This document shows positions 1 to 6,519 of a stretch of 16,354 nucleotides of DNA, piece by piece. Source of the DNA: DASSNR01 sp036278935 (lineage in GTDB: Bacteria; Gemmatimonadota; Gemmatimonadetes; Gemmatimonadales; Gemmatimonadaceae). Where the stretch lies: the NCBI GenBank assembly GCA_036278935.1, contig DASUKA010000041.1, forward strand, positions 1-16,354, written 5' to 3'. The first letter of the stretch is position 1. Each line of letters begins with the position of its first letter. The translations under genes were made by a program, and so were the position numbers. A model generated the notes under the pieces. It saw nothing but the letters and a program-made list of their open reading frames with translations. It ran no database searches and had not been told where the DNA came from.

Positions 1-486
1 CGCGGCGACACCGTGCGGCTCGGCGTACTGGCCGACTCCATCCAGCGGGTGAGCGCGCGCAGCTACTACGGGCGCGACTGGCGGCTGGCGGCGCATGTGC
101 GCGGGCTCATCGCCCTGCACGGGCAGCGCTACGCCGAGGCCGAGCGGGACTTCCAGGCGGCGCGCTGGGGCGTGGCCGGCTGGACGCGCACGGTAGCCGA
201 GCTGGCCCGGGCGCAACTGGCCCAGGGCCACGCACGGGAGGCCATCGCCACGCTCAGGGATGGGTACAAGGGGCCGCTGGACGCCATGGGCCGCTACGAA
301 ACGCGGAGCCAGCTCGATCTTCTCATGGCGCTGGCCTTTCGCAGTAGCGGAATGCCGGACAGCAGCGCGGTGTACGCGCGCTACGTGCGTACCGCGTGGC
401 GCAACGCTGACCCCGAAGTGAAGGCGCGGCTGGAGCAGCTGAGAGTCGGGAATCAGGGGAGTAGTGTGGCCGGGGATCGGGAATAG
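1..486 (+). CDS. C-terminal part of a helical-repeat (TPR-like) protein, 5' end outside window
   Basis: The frame is open from the first base of the window, so the GTG at 13 is probably internal and the real start lies upstream. The visible 161 residues are Ala/Arg/Leu-rich amphipathic helices. Paired-helix stretches such as RGLIALHGQRYAEAERDFQAA and ELARAQLAQGHAREAIATLR look like tetratricopeptide units. Such tails occur on large regulators and kinases of soil bacteria that carry a catalytic or DNA-binding N-terminal domain; that domain is not visible here, so the role is unknown. The last dozen residues (GNQGSSVAGDRE) are low-complexity and are encoded by a G-rich 7-base repeat tract that continues past the TAG stop at 484-486, so the natural C-terminus may once have ended near residue 150. 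Confidence 0.7.
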   Translation, partial: RGDTVRLGVLADSIQRVSARSYYGRDWRLAAHVRGLIALHGQRYAEAERDFQAARWGVAGWTRTVAELARAQLAQGHAREAIATLRDGYKGPLDAMGRYETRSQLDLLMALAFRSSGMPDSSAVYARYVRTAWRNADPEVKARLEQLRVGNQGSSVAGDRE

Positions 487-534
487 GAGTACGGCAGGGT
501 GTAGGGAATAGGGTATCGGGTGTAAGGGAACGGC
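444..534 (+). repeat. G-rich heptad (7-base period) tract spanning a stop codon
   Basis: GGG runs recur every 7 bases: starts at 472, 479 and 486 (the last a GG), then 497, 504, 511 and 518, with a further run at 526. Between them the four-base spacers vary (TGTA, AATA, TATC, TGTA). The tract begins inside the end of the upstream gene and continues beyond its stop. Positions 497-528 fit the G3-N4 pattern of a four-tetrad-run G-quadruplex on the coding strand. It faces a C-rich tract at 644-670 across a palindrome. Confidence 0.75.
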
Positions 535-548
535 CTCAAGCGCCGCTG

Positions 549-625
549 GCATTCCGCGCGGCAGCGAAGCGACTGAGGAATCTCCGCGCGCGGGGAGCAG
601 ATTCCTCGCTGCGCTCGGAATGACA
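549..625. repeat. Dispersed intergenic palindrome, copy A
   Basis: An imperfect inverted repeat. The left arm begins CATTCCG at 550 and ends GAGGAATCT at about 583. The right arm starts AGATTCCTCGCTGCG near 599 and ends CGGAATGACA at 625. The left arm carries about 10 extra bases (around AAGCGACT). A second copy is at 6518-6607, sharing the GAGGAATCTCC and GGAATGACA blocks, so this is a repeated element rather than a chance hairpin. It lies between two convergent genes and could also act as a bidirectional transcription stop, though no T-run follows. Confidence 0.75.
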
Positions 626-643
626 GCAGTGGCTCCGGCCGGT

Positions 644-670
644 CCCTAGTCCCCAGTTCCCAGTCGCCCC
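644..670 (-). repeat. G-rich heptad tract directly after a stop codon (minus strand)
   Basis: On the minus strand four runs of three or four G (complement of C-runs starting at 644, 651, 659 and 667) are spaced 7 to 8 bases apart. They start 10 bases past the stop codon of the outer-membrane gene at 680. The tract fits a G-quadruplex pattern in the transcribed strand. Its far end (AGGGACCGGCC, minus strand) resembles the far end of the plus-strand tract (AGGGAACGGCC, 525-535), so the two tracts form the outer arms of an inverted repeat around palindrome A. Confidence 0.65.
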
Positions 671-679
671 ACACCTTCG

Positions 680-1312
680 TTAGAACACCAGTCCGAACGT
701 GATCGGGATGTAGCGGATCGACTTGCTGTTGATCACCCCTTGATCCGTATAGACGTTCTGTACCTTTCCTTCCACAAAGAAATCGACTCGGCCGAGATCG
801 AGCGCAATGCCGCCGCCGCCATCGATCCCGAAGTGGGTCTGGGACGCCGAGCCGGCGCCGCCCGCGGAATCCACTGCCACATGGAAAGCACCGAGGCCGG
901 CCAGCAGATAGGGGCGAATGCGACCGCCCTGGGCCAGGTTGAGCCGGAGCGTGGCGAGGCCGCTCAGGATCGTGCTCGTTGCCGCTGCTTCGGCGTTCGA
1001 CCCCGCGAACTGGGGAGCCTCCGCGCCGGCCAGCGGGTTCTTGAAGCCGAAGTGCTGATAGCCCACGTCGAGCCGGATAGCGGGGATCGCTGTGCCCAGG
1101 TGGAGCAGGGGGCCCAGGTTGAAGAGGAGGAAGCCCTGGCCGTGCCAGCCGGTCTTGAAGGTGCTGTCCGCGTAGCTCGTGGGGACGCTGAAGCCGCCGC
1201 CCAGTCCGATGCGGACCGGGGGCTCACCGGATGGCGTCTGCGCGCGCGCCAGCCCGGCGCCGGCGCACAGGGACAGACCAATGCCAGCCACATATCTGCC
1301 GATCGTCGACAT
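680..1312 (-). CDS. Small outer-membrane beta-barrel protein
   Basis: A 210-residue protein. The first 24 residues (MSTIGRYVAGIGLSLCAGAGLARA-Q) form a signal peptide with an Ala-x-Ala cleavage site. The mature part alternates polar and hydrophobic residues in strand-like segments (RPYLLAGLGAFHVAV, VDFFVEGKVQNVY, YIPITFGLVF), is rich in Gly, and ends in Phe, the usual C-terminal signal for outer-membrane assembly by the BAM complex. Size and layout match the broad 8-stranded OMP beta-barrel domain families; the ligand, if any, cannot be told. The ATG at 1310-1312 is preceded by GGGAG six bases upstream. The gene is divergent from thrC and convergent with the upstream TPR-like gene. It may be structural rather than a porin, since it is short. 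Confidence 0.75.
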   Translation of the reverse strand: MSTIGRYVAGIGLSLCAGAGLARAQTPSGEPPVRIGLGGGFSVPTSYADSTFKTGWHGQGFLLFNLGPLLHLGTAIPAIRLDVGYQHFGFKNPLAGAEAPQFAGSNAEAAATSTILSGLATLRLNLAQGGRIRPYLLAGLGAFHVAVDSAGGAGSASQTHFGIDGGGGIALDLGRVDFFVEGKVQNVYTDQGVINSKSIRYIPITFGLVF

Positions 1313-1360
1313 CTGCGACTCCCGAGAGGGTAAATCCGCATGGATGCGTAGGTGGTGCGC

Positions 1361-1391
1361 AGGATACTGGACGGCGTCACGCGCACGTCAA
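1361..1391 (-). promoter_or_regulatory. Possible sigma-70 promoter for the outer-membrane gene
   Basis: On the minus strand TTGACG (1386-1391) is followed after 19 bases by TATCCT (1361-1366), about 50 bases before the ATG at 1312. The spacer is longer than ideal and the -10 box matches four of six consensus bases, so this is tentative. Confidence 0.3.
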
Positions 1392-1493
1392 TTCGTCAAC
1401 GCCTGATTGGACAACAGGATAGCGCTCCGGGAATTACATTGACGCGCTGTCCCATTCTCCCGCACTGTCGTCGCATTTCATTGTCGAGGCCCG

Positions 1494-2567
1494 ATGCCCG
1501 TCTCCAACCATTCCGGCGTACTCGAGCGGTACGCCATGTTCCTGCCCATCACCGAGGACACGCCGCGTCTCACATTGCACGAAGGGAGCACGCCGCTCAT
1601 TGCGGCACCGCGGCTGGCGGCGTGGGTGGGCGTGCGCGAGTTGTCGCTCAAGTTCGAGGGGCTGAACCCCACCGGCTCGTTCAAGGACCGCGGAATGGTG
1701 GTGGCGGTAGCGAAGGCGCAGGAGCGCGGCGCGCGTGCCGTGCTGTGCGCGTCCACCGGGAACACGGCCGCCAGCGCCGCAGCGTATGCCGCCCGCGCCG
1801 GGTTGGAGTCCATCGTCCTGCTGCCCGGCGGCAGGGTAGCCCCGGGGAAGATCGCCCAAGCCGTGGCGTGCGGCGCGCGCGCCATCGCGCTCGACACCGG
1901 ATTCGATGGCGCGCTCGATCTCGCTCGGCTGCTCGCCGAGCGGTATCCGGTGACGATCGTGAACTCGGTGAACCCCGACCGGATTGCGGGGCAGGCGACG
2001 GCGGCGTACGAGGTGTGCGATACACTGGGCGATGCACCCGATGTGCTTGCGCTCCCGGTGGGGAATGGGGGGAACATCACCGCGTACTGGATGGGCTTTC
2101 GCCGCTATCGCGAGTGCGGGCACAGCACGCGGCTGCCGCGCATGCTCGGCTTCCAGGCAGCTGGAGCCGCGCCTCTGGTGATCGGCCATCCCGTGGATCA
2201 GCCGGAAACCGTGGCCAGCGCCATTCGCATCGGGCGGCCGGCGAGTTGGGATGCTGCGCTGGCGGCGGTGGCCGGTTCCGGCGGCGCGGTGCACGCCGTG
2301 CGCGACGAGGAGATTCTGGAAGCGCACGGAGAGATCGCGCGGCGCGAGGGAGTGTTCTGCGAGCCGGCGTCGGCGGCGGGCGTGGCGGGACTGCGGGCCA
2401 GCGTTCGTGCGGGGCGCGTGGAGCCGGACGCCCGCTGCGTGTGCGTGCTTACCGGACACGGGCTCAAGGATCCCGAGCGGGCGCTGGGCGCGGAGTTCCG
2501 GATCACGGAGCTTCATGCGGATGCGGACGCGATAGCACTCACGCTGGGCTGGCGACAGGCTCAATGA
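1494..2567 (+). CDS. thrC: Threonine synthase
   Basis: Converts O-phospho-L-homoserine to L-threonine using pyridoxal phosphate; cytoplasmic. At 357 residues it matches the short, Bacillus-type (class II) threonine synthases. Seen in the sequence: the N-terminal FLPITEDTPRLTLHEGSTPLI block (residues 17-36), the PLP-lysine motif GSFKDRG with Lys64, the substrate/phosphate loop STGNTAAS (87-94), NSVNPDRIAGQ (157-167), and the PLP-phosphate loop PVGNGGN (188-194). The start at 1494 keeps the conserved SGVLERYAMFLPIT lead-in; a weak GAGG lies four bases upstream. Its TGA overlaps the thrB start (ATGA at 2564-2567), so the two are translationally coupled. All key motifs are intact and function is expected. 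Confidence 0.96.
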   Translation: MPVSNHSGVLERYAMFLPITEDTPRLTLHEGSTPLIAAPRLAAWVGVRELSLKFEGLNPTGSFKDRGMVVAVAKAQERGARAVLCASTGNTAASAAAYAARAGLESIVLLPGGRVAPGKIAQAVACGARAIALDTGFDGALDLARLLAERYPVTIVNSVNPDRIAGQATAAYEVCDTLGDAPDVLALPVGNGGNITAYWMGFRRYRECGHSTRLPRMLGFQAAGAAPLVIGHPVDQPETVASAIRIGRPASWDAALAAVAGSGGAVHAVRDEEILEAHGEIARREGVFCEPASAAGVAGLRASVRAGRVEPDARCVCVLTGHGLKDPERALGAEFRITELHADADAIALTLGWRQAQ

Positions 2568-3535
2568 GCGGCGCCATCACCATCCGCGTGCCGGCGTCAA
2601 CCTCCAACCTTGGCGCCGGCTTCGATTGCGTCGGCGTGGCGGTGGACCGTTGGCTCACGCTCACCGCCTGGCGCGTGGAGAGCGGCAGCGCAACCGGCCT
2701 CGTCCGCCGGCGAGGCACGTTGCTCGCGCTCGCACCGGGCGAGGGGTTGATCGAGCAGGGCGTTGCGGCTGCGTGTCGTGCGGCAGGCTGGGCGGCGCCC
2801 GCCGGCATCGCGCTCGAGGTGGAGTCGCGGATTCCGATCGGACGGGGGCTCGGCTCGTCCGCCGCTGCCGTGGTGGCCGGCGCCGCGGCGGCGAACGCGC
2901 TGCTCTCGCTCGGGCTCGAGCGCCATGCCATCGCCCGGCTCTGCACGGTGATCGAAGGGCACCCGGACAACGTGGTGCCGGCGGTGTACGGTGGGGCGAT
3001 GCTGGCGGTGTGGGGAGGGCGCGAAGCATGCGGGGGAACAGGAGAAGAAAGAGGAGCTGGTCCGCTCGTCGTGGCTCCGCTCCAGATCCATGAGTCGCTC
3101 GCGCTGGTGTTCGCCGTGCCGGATTTCGCGATCGAAACCAAACGCGCGCGCTCGGTGCTGCCCGCTATGGTGAGCCACGGGACCGCGGTTCGCGCGGCGG
3201 CGCGGAGCGCGGCGCTCGTACGCGGGCTGGCACTGGCACATCCGGCGCTGCTTGCCGCCGCGCTGGACGACGTGCTTCATGTGCCGTACAGGCGGCAGCT
3301 GGTGCCGGGTTACGACAGCGTGACTGCCGCGGCCGTGCAGGCCGGTGCCTTCGGCGCCACGCTCAGCGGCTCCGGCCCGACGATCGTCGCCGTGAGCCCA
3401 CGCGGCGTGGCGCGCGCCGTGGAGGGCGCAATGACGTCGGCATGGCGCGGCGCCGGCGTCGCCGCCGAGACGTTTCAGAACATCGGCGCCGTGAGTGGCT
3501 ACACGATGGCTGGTCCCGCGGCGGTCGATTCGTAA
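2564..3535 (+). CDS. thrB: Homoserine kinase (GHMP family)
   Basis: Phosphorylates L-homoserine with ATP, making the substrate of the ThrC encoded just upstream. 323 residues, usual for the family. The N-terminal RVPASTSNLGAGFDCVGVA (residues 8-26) is the family opening. The GHMP ATP-binding loop is PIGRGLGSSAAAV (91-103), followed by EGHPDNVVPAVYGG (131-144), and the C-terminal glycine motif is LSGSGPT (267-273). The start is the ATG of the ATGA overlap with thrC. Between the GHMP half and AVPDFAIETKRARSVLP there is an extra hydrophilic stretch (about residues 152-167, GREACGGTGEERGAG). Codons 158-166 (3035-3061) all end in A or T, unlike the rest of the gene, and the DNA is purine-rich like the repeat tracts nearby. 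The insertion is in a loop position and probably harmless. Confidence 0.95.
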   Translation: MSGAITIRVPASTSNLGAGFDCVGVAVDRWLTLTAWRVESGSATGLVRRRGTLLALAPGEGLIEQGVAAACRAAGWAAPAGIALEVESRIPIGRGLGSSAAAVVAGAAAANALLSLGLERHAIARLCTVIEGHPDNVVPAVYGGAMLAVWGGREACGGTGEERGAGPLVVAPLQIHESLALVFAVPDFAIETKRARSVLPAMVSHGTAVRAAARSAALVRGLALAHPALLAAALDDVLHVPYRRQLVPGYDSVTAAAVQAGAFGATLSGSGPTIVAVSPRGVARAVEGAMTSAWRGAGVAAETFQNIGAVSGYTMAGPAAVDS

Positions 3536-3573
3536 GGCGGAGCCGCGCACGAGACGATCCCGCATCCCCCCGC

Positions 3574-3604
3574 CCCTCGCCAGATGTGCGGAGCGCCGCG
3601 AGGG
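3574..3604. terminator. Hairpin between convergent thrB and aminotransferase genes
   Basis: CCCTCGC (3574-3580) and GCGAGGG (3598-3604) form a perfect 7-bp stem with a 17-base loop in the 87-bp gap between two convergent stop codons. There is no T-run on either side, so it is only a candidate bidirectional stop. Confidence 0.3.
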
Positions 3605-3622
3605 TGGCGACCGTGATCCCCG

Positions 3623-4930
3623 TCAGGCCGAGCCGATCGCCTGTACGCACTCGCGTAGGCGGTCCACGGCGAAGGCGAGATCGGAGGCGGCAGCGGCGAA
3701 CGAAATGCGGATGTGTCCCTCTCCACGCGCTCCGAAGGCGGTGCCGGTGAGCGCGGCCACGCCGTGCTCCTCGAGCAGCCGTGTGGCGAAATCCTCGGCG
3801 GTGAGGCCGTGCGGCGCGAGCACGCGGGTGAGATCCGGAAAGACGTAGAACGCACCAGCGGGCGCCGGGCAGCGCACACCGGGAATGGCGCTCAGTCCGC
3901 GCACGACGAGCGCTCGGCGGCGCGCGAACTCCTCGCGCATGGCGCGCACCGGCTCCTGCGGTCCGGTGAGCGCGGCAATACCGGCGCGCTGCACAAACAC
4001 CGGGGTGCAGGTATGTCCATTGACGGCGAGGGTGACCAGCCGCTCCACCGCGTGCGCCGGGACCACGCCATAGCCGAGCCGCCAGCCGGTCATCGCGTAC
4101 GTCTTGGAGAAGCTGTCGATGATGATGGTGCGCGCGCGCATGCCATCGAGCGCGGCGATGCTTGGCGCCGTGCCTGGAGCTTCCGACGAGTGTGACACGT
4201 CCGGTGCGTCCGACCCTCTGGGCGTATCGTCACTACCGTATACGAGCCGCGCGTACACGTCGTCGGTGATCACGGCCAGATCATGCCGCTCCACCAGCTC
4301 GGCGATGCGCTCCAGCTCTGAAGAGCTGATCGCGCCGCCGCTCGGGTTGTGCGGCGCATTCAGCACGAGCACACGGGTGCGCGGCGTGATCCGGGCCGCC
4401 ATCTCGTCAAGATCCGGTGCGTAGCCTGCGTCGCCTCGCAGTCCGTACGCAACCGGGATGCCGCCTGCGAAGCGCGCGGCCGAGGGGTAGATCGGGAACC
4501 CGGGATCGGGGAAGAGCACTTCGGCGCCCGGCTCGACCAGCGCGAGCATGGCGTAGAACACCATCGGCTTGGCGCCGGGTGTGACGACGATCTCCTGTGG
4601 CGTGGCGGTGATGTGGCGCTGGGCGAGGGTGGCGACGATCGCCTCGCGCAGCTCCGGGAGTCCGCGCGGAGAGGAATACTTCGTATCACCAGCCTGAAGC
4701 GCACGCACCCCGGCCTCGACGACGTGCTCGGGGGTGGGGAAATCGGGCTCGCCCAGCTCGAGGTGGACAACGCGGCGTCCCATCGCCTCGAGCGCGCGGG
4801 CGCGCAGGAAGACATCGAGTGCGCCCTCGCCCGAGATGACGTCCATGCGCGAGGCGAGGCGCGCGTCGCCCTGCGACGCGGCGGCAGTCGGCAGGGTGGC
4901 GGTGCTGGTGGTGGGGGCAAGCGGCGGCAA
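3623..4930 (-). CDS. Class I PLP aminotransferase (aspartate aminotransferase-like)
   Basis: Transfers an amino group between an amino acid and a 2-oxo acid through PLP. Motifs (numbered from the TTG at 4928-4930, 435 residues): LELGEPDFPTPEHV (about 57-70), YSSPRGLPELREAI (85-98), PDPGFPIYP (141-149), NAPHNPSGG (191-199), the Asp223/Tyr226 pair in DDVY, PLP-lysine Lys276 in SFSKTYAMTGWRLGYG, and a C-terminal substrate Arg in HIRISFA. This is the aspartate/alanine/aromatic subgroup; exact substrate is not decidable. The frame is open up to an ATG at 5023, but a sigma-70 promoter lies inside that extension and third-position GC drops there, so the start is TTG at 4930 or the internal ATG at 4846 (the latter would cut into the conserved LASRM segment). 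A 24-residue hydrophilic insert (233-256) sits between VYG and SIAALDGM, where relatives have about seven residues. Confidence 0.9.
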   Translation of the reverse strand: MPPLAPTTSTATLPTAAASQGDARLASRMDVISGEGALDVFLRARALEAMGRRVVHLELGEPDFPTPEHVVEAGVRALQAGDTKYSSPRGLPELREAIVATLAQRHITATPQEIVVTPGAKPMVFYAMLALVEPGAEVLFPDPGFPIYPSAARFAGGIPVAYGLRGDAGYAPDLDEMAARITPRTRVLVLNAPHNPSGGAISSSELERIAELVERHDLAVITDDVYARLVYGSDDTPRGSDAPDVSHSSEAPGTAPSIAALDGMRARTIIIDSFSKTYAMTGWRLGYGVVPAHAVERLVTLAVNGHTCTPVFVQRAGIAALTGPQEPVRAMREEFARRRALVVRGLSAIPGVRCPAPAGAFYVFPDLTRVLAPHGLTAEDFATRLLEEHGVAALTGTAFGARGEGHIRISFAAAASDLAFAVDRLRECVQAIGSA

Positions 4931-4958
4931 ATGACCACGGTGTTCGGTTGTGGCGAGG

Positions 4959-4987
4959 AGTCTATCGGGGGCCCGCTGCCACGTCAA
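4959..4987 (-). promoter_or_regulatory. Sigma-70-type promoter for the aminotransferase gene
   Basis: Minus strand: TTGACG (4982-4987), exactly 17 bases, then TAGACT (4959-4964). Five of six -35 bases and four of six -10 bases match consensus with ideal spacing. Transcription would start near 4952, leaving a leader of about 22 bases before the TTG at 4930. This placement argues against the ATG at 5023 as the true start. Confidence 0.55.
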
Positions 4988-5040
4988 CCAGGGCGCTTGG
5001 CTAATGTCACACTCCGCGCCCATGACGGCGCCAGCCTCGA

Positions 5041-5217
5041 TTGCGCGAGCGTCGCCATGGAGCGGTGGAGCTCCATATCTTCCAGGTAGTGGGGAACCCG
5101 TACGCGTTCGTCACGTTCTACCTGAACGACGAGGACGTGCGCTTCACCGGCGGATTCGACGCCGCGGTGCGCGATGGCGATGAAGTCACAATCGTTCCGG
5201 CGATCGCCGGAGGGTGA
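5041..5217 (+). CDS. MoaD/ThiS-like sulfur-carrier protein, apparently N-terminally truncated
   Basis: The reading frame ends FVTFYLNDEDVRFTGG...VRDGDEVTIVPAIAGG. The NDEDVRF strand, the DGDEVTIVPAIAGG tail and the terminal Gly-Gly are hallmarks of the ubiquitin-like MoaD/ThiS carriers, whose last glycine is adenylated and thiocarboxylated. Full-length relatives are about 85-95 residues. Here the frame is closed by TGA at 5023-5025 and TAA at 5002-5004, leaving at most 58 residues (TTG at 5041) or 50 (GTG at 5065). No good ribosome site precedes either start, and no MoaD-like N-terminal half was found in the other two frames. The first beta-hairpin and helix are therefore missing: a decayed gene, or a sequencing deletion. 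It lies 3 bases upstream of a MoeB-rhodanese gene, its expected partner. The identity of the C-terminal half is firm; functionality is doubtful. Confidence 0.6.
   Translation: MRERRHGAVELHIFQVVGNPYAFVTFYLNDEDVRFTGGFDAAVRDGDEVTIVPAIAGG
5209..5214 (+). promoter_or_regulatory. Ribosome binding site of moeB inside the Gly-Gly codons of the carrier gene
   Basis: GGAGGG at 5209-5214, six bases before the ATG at 5221, is the strongest Shine-Dalgarno sequence in the window. The same bases are the GGA GGG codons for the C-terminal diglycine of the upstream sulfur carrier. Confidence 0.7.
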
Positions 5218-5220
5218 GCA

Positions 5221-6471
5221 ATGAGCGAGACGGAAACAGAGAGGCGCCCGACCCCAACAGGAGCCGCGCCCCCGCCGGCGGCGCCCGACGCGCGCGCTCC
5301 GCTGTCCGGCCGGCTCAGTGAGCTGCCCGAGCTATCCAACGAGGAAGTGCTTCGCTACAGTCGGCATCTCATCCTGCCCGCCGTCGGCCTTACGGGGCAG
5401 CGGAAGCTCAAGGCGGCCCGCGTGCTGCTGGTGGGGGCGGGCGGGCTCGGCTCGCCGCTGGCGCTCTACCTGGCCGCGGCCGGCGTGGGGCATCTGGGGC
5501 TCGTGGATTTCGACCAGGTTGATGTCACCAACCTGCAGCGCCAGGTGCTGCACGGCACGGCGGACGTGGGGCGCTCCAAGCTCGCTTCGGCGCGCGACCG
5601 CGTGGCCGACATCAACCCGCATGTCGAGCTCGAGACGTACGAGACGCAGCTCACCTCCGCCAACGCGCTGGAGATCATGCGCGACTACGATGTGGTGGTG
5701 GATGGCACCGACAACTTCCCCACGCGCTACCTGGTGAACGATGCCTGCGTGCTGCTCGGCAAGCCGAACGTCTACGGGAGCATCTTCCGCTTCGAGGGTC
5801 AAGCATCGGTGTTCGCTACGCAGGCGGGGCCGTGCTATCGCTGTCTCTTCCGAGAGCCGCCCCCGCCGGGGCTCGTGCCGAGCTGCGCCGAGGGGGGAGT
5901 GCTGGGTGTGCTGCCCGGGCTGGTGGGGACCATCCAGGCGACCGAGGCGCTCAAGCTGATTCTGGGCGCGGGAGAGCCGCTCATCGGCCGACTGCTGCTC
6001 ATCGACACACTTGGCATGCAGTTTCGCACGCTCACGCTCCGGCGCGATCCGACCTGTCCGGCGTGCGGCACGCACGAGATCACGGAGCTCATCGACTACG
6101 AGGAGTTCTGCGGCGTGCGGAAGGCGGCCGCCGAGGCACGCGCCGCGCAGCCGATTCCCGAGGTCACGCCGCGGGAGCTGGCCGAGCGGCTGGCGCGTGG
6201 GGACGACATCGCTCTGATCGATGTGCGCGAGCCGCACGAATGGGAGATCGCACGGATTCCAGGCGCGCGTCTGGTGCCGCTGAGCACGCTGGCCGAGGTA
6301 GCGCCGACACTCGATCCGAAGCATGAGTTGGTGGTGCACTGCAAGACGGGCGCGCGGAGCGCGAAGGCCGTACGGCAGCTTCAGGCGGCTGGGTTCCAGC
6401 GGGTGTGGAATCTGGCCGGTGGCATCACCAGGTGGAGCGACGAGGTGGATGCGGGGGTAGCGAAGTACTGA
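5221..6471 (+). CDS. moeB: MoeB/ThiF-type sulfur-carrier adenylyltransferase with C-terminal rhodanese domain
   Basis: Activates the C-terminal glycine of a MoaD/ThiS-type carrier with ATP, then supplies sulfur through its own rhodanese domain. 416 residues. Residues 1-38 are a Pro/Ala/Thr-rich non-conserved lead. The E1-like domain (about 40-300) shows NEEVLRYSRHLILP (40-53), the nucleotide loop GAGGLGSP (72-79), VDFDQVDVTNLQRQ (95-108), DGTDNFPTRY (161-170), two zinc pairs Cys205/Cys208 (CYRC) and Cys279/Cys282 (CPAC), and Cys222 in SCAEGGVLGVLPG. The rhodanese domain (about 312-416) has ALIDVREPHEWEIARIPGA and active-site Cys374 in VVHCKTGARS. This architecture resembles eukaryotic MOCS3/Uba4 and bacterial MoeBR/MoeZ. 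The carrier gene is 3 bases upstream. Whether it serves molybdopterin, thiamine or cysteine synthesis is not shown by the window. Confidence 0.93.
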   Translation: MSETETERRPTPTGAAPPPAAPDARAPLSGRLSELPELSNEEVLRYSRHLILPAVGLTGQRKLKAARVLLVGAGGLGSPLALYLAAAGVGHLGLVDFDQVDVTNLQRQVLHGTADVGRSKLASARDRVADINPHVELETYETQLTSANALEIMRDYDVVVDGTDNFPTRYLVNDACVLLGKPNVYGSIFRFEGQASVFATQAGPCYRCLFREPPPPGLVPSCAEGGVLGVLPGLVGTIQATEALKLILGAGEPLIGRLLLIDTLGMQFRTLTLRRDPTCPACGTHEITELIDYEEFCGVRKAAAEARAAQPIPEVTPRELAERLARGDDIALIDVREPHEWEIARIPGARLVPLSTLAEVAPTLDPKHELVVHCKTGARSAKAVRQLQAAGFQRVWNLAGGITRWSDEVDAGVAKY

Positions 6472-6519
6472 GGACGGAGAGGAGAAAGAAGAAAGGCGGG
6501 ACAGCGCTGCCGCTTCTTC
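6472..6519 (+). repeat. Purine heptad tract with hairpin directly after the moeB stop codon
   Basis: The bases after the TGA split into 7-base units (GAGGACG, GAGAGGA, GAAAGAA, GAAAGGC). The last part pairs with a pyrimidine arm: GAAGAAAGGCGG (6488-6499) against CCGCTTCTTC (6510-6519), a 10-bp stem with a 2-base bulge. It may end moeB transcription. The GAGAGGA-GAAAG units recur in the arms of the inverted repeat at 10966-11081. Confidence 0.55.

Noticed and set aside
549..625. Palindrome A as part of a CRISPR array
   Set aside because: Only one palindromic unit is present at each of two distant sites, with no regularly spaced repeats and no cas genes.
1437..1465. TTGACG at 1440 as the -35 box of a thrC promoter
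   Set aside because: No acceptable -10 hexamer lies 15-19 bases downstream.
1352..2563. In-frame upstream extension of thrB making a 727-codon frame
   Set aside because: The extension overlaps all of thrC in another frame and translates as Arg/Gly-rich filler; the ATGA junction gives the real thrB start.
4349..5089. Plus-strand frame of 246 codons opposite the aminotransferase, ending near the MoaD-like gene
   Set aside because: Tested as a source of the missing MoaD N-terminus because it ends VTLRAHDGASLDCASVAM, but the similarity is too weak and the rest is antisense of the aminotransferase.
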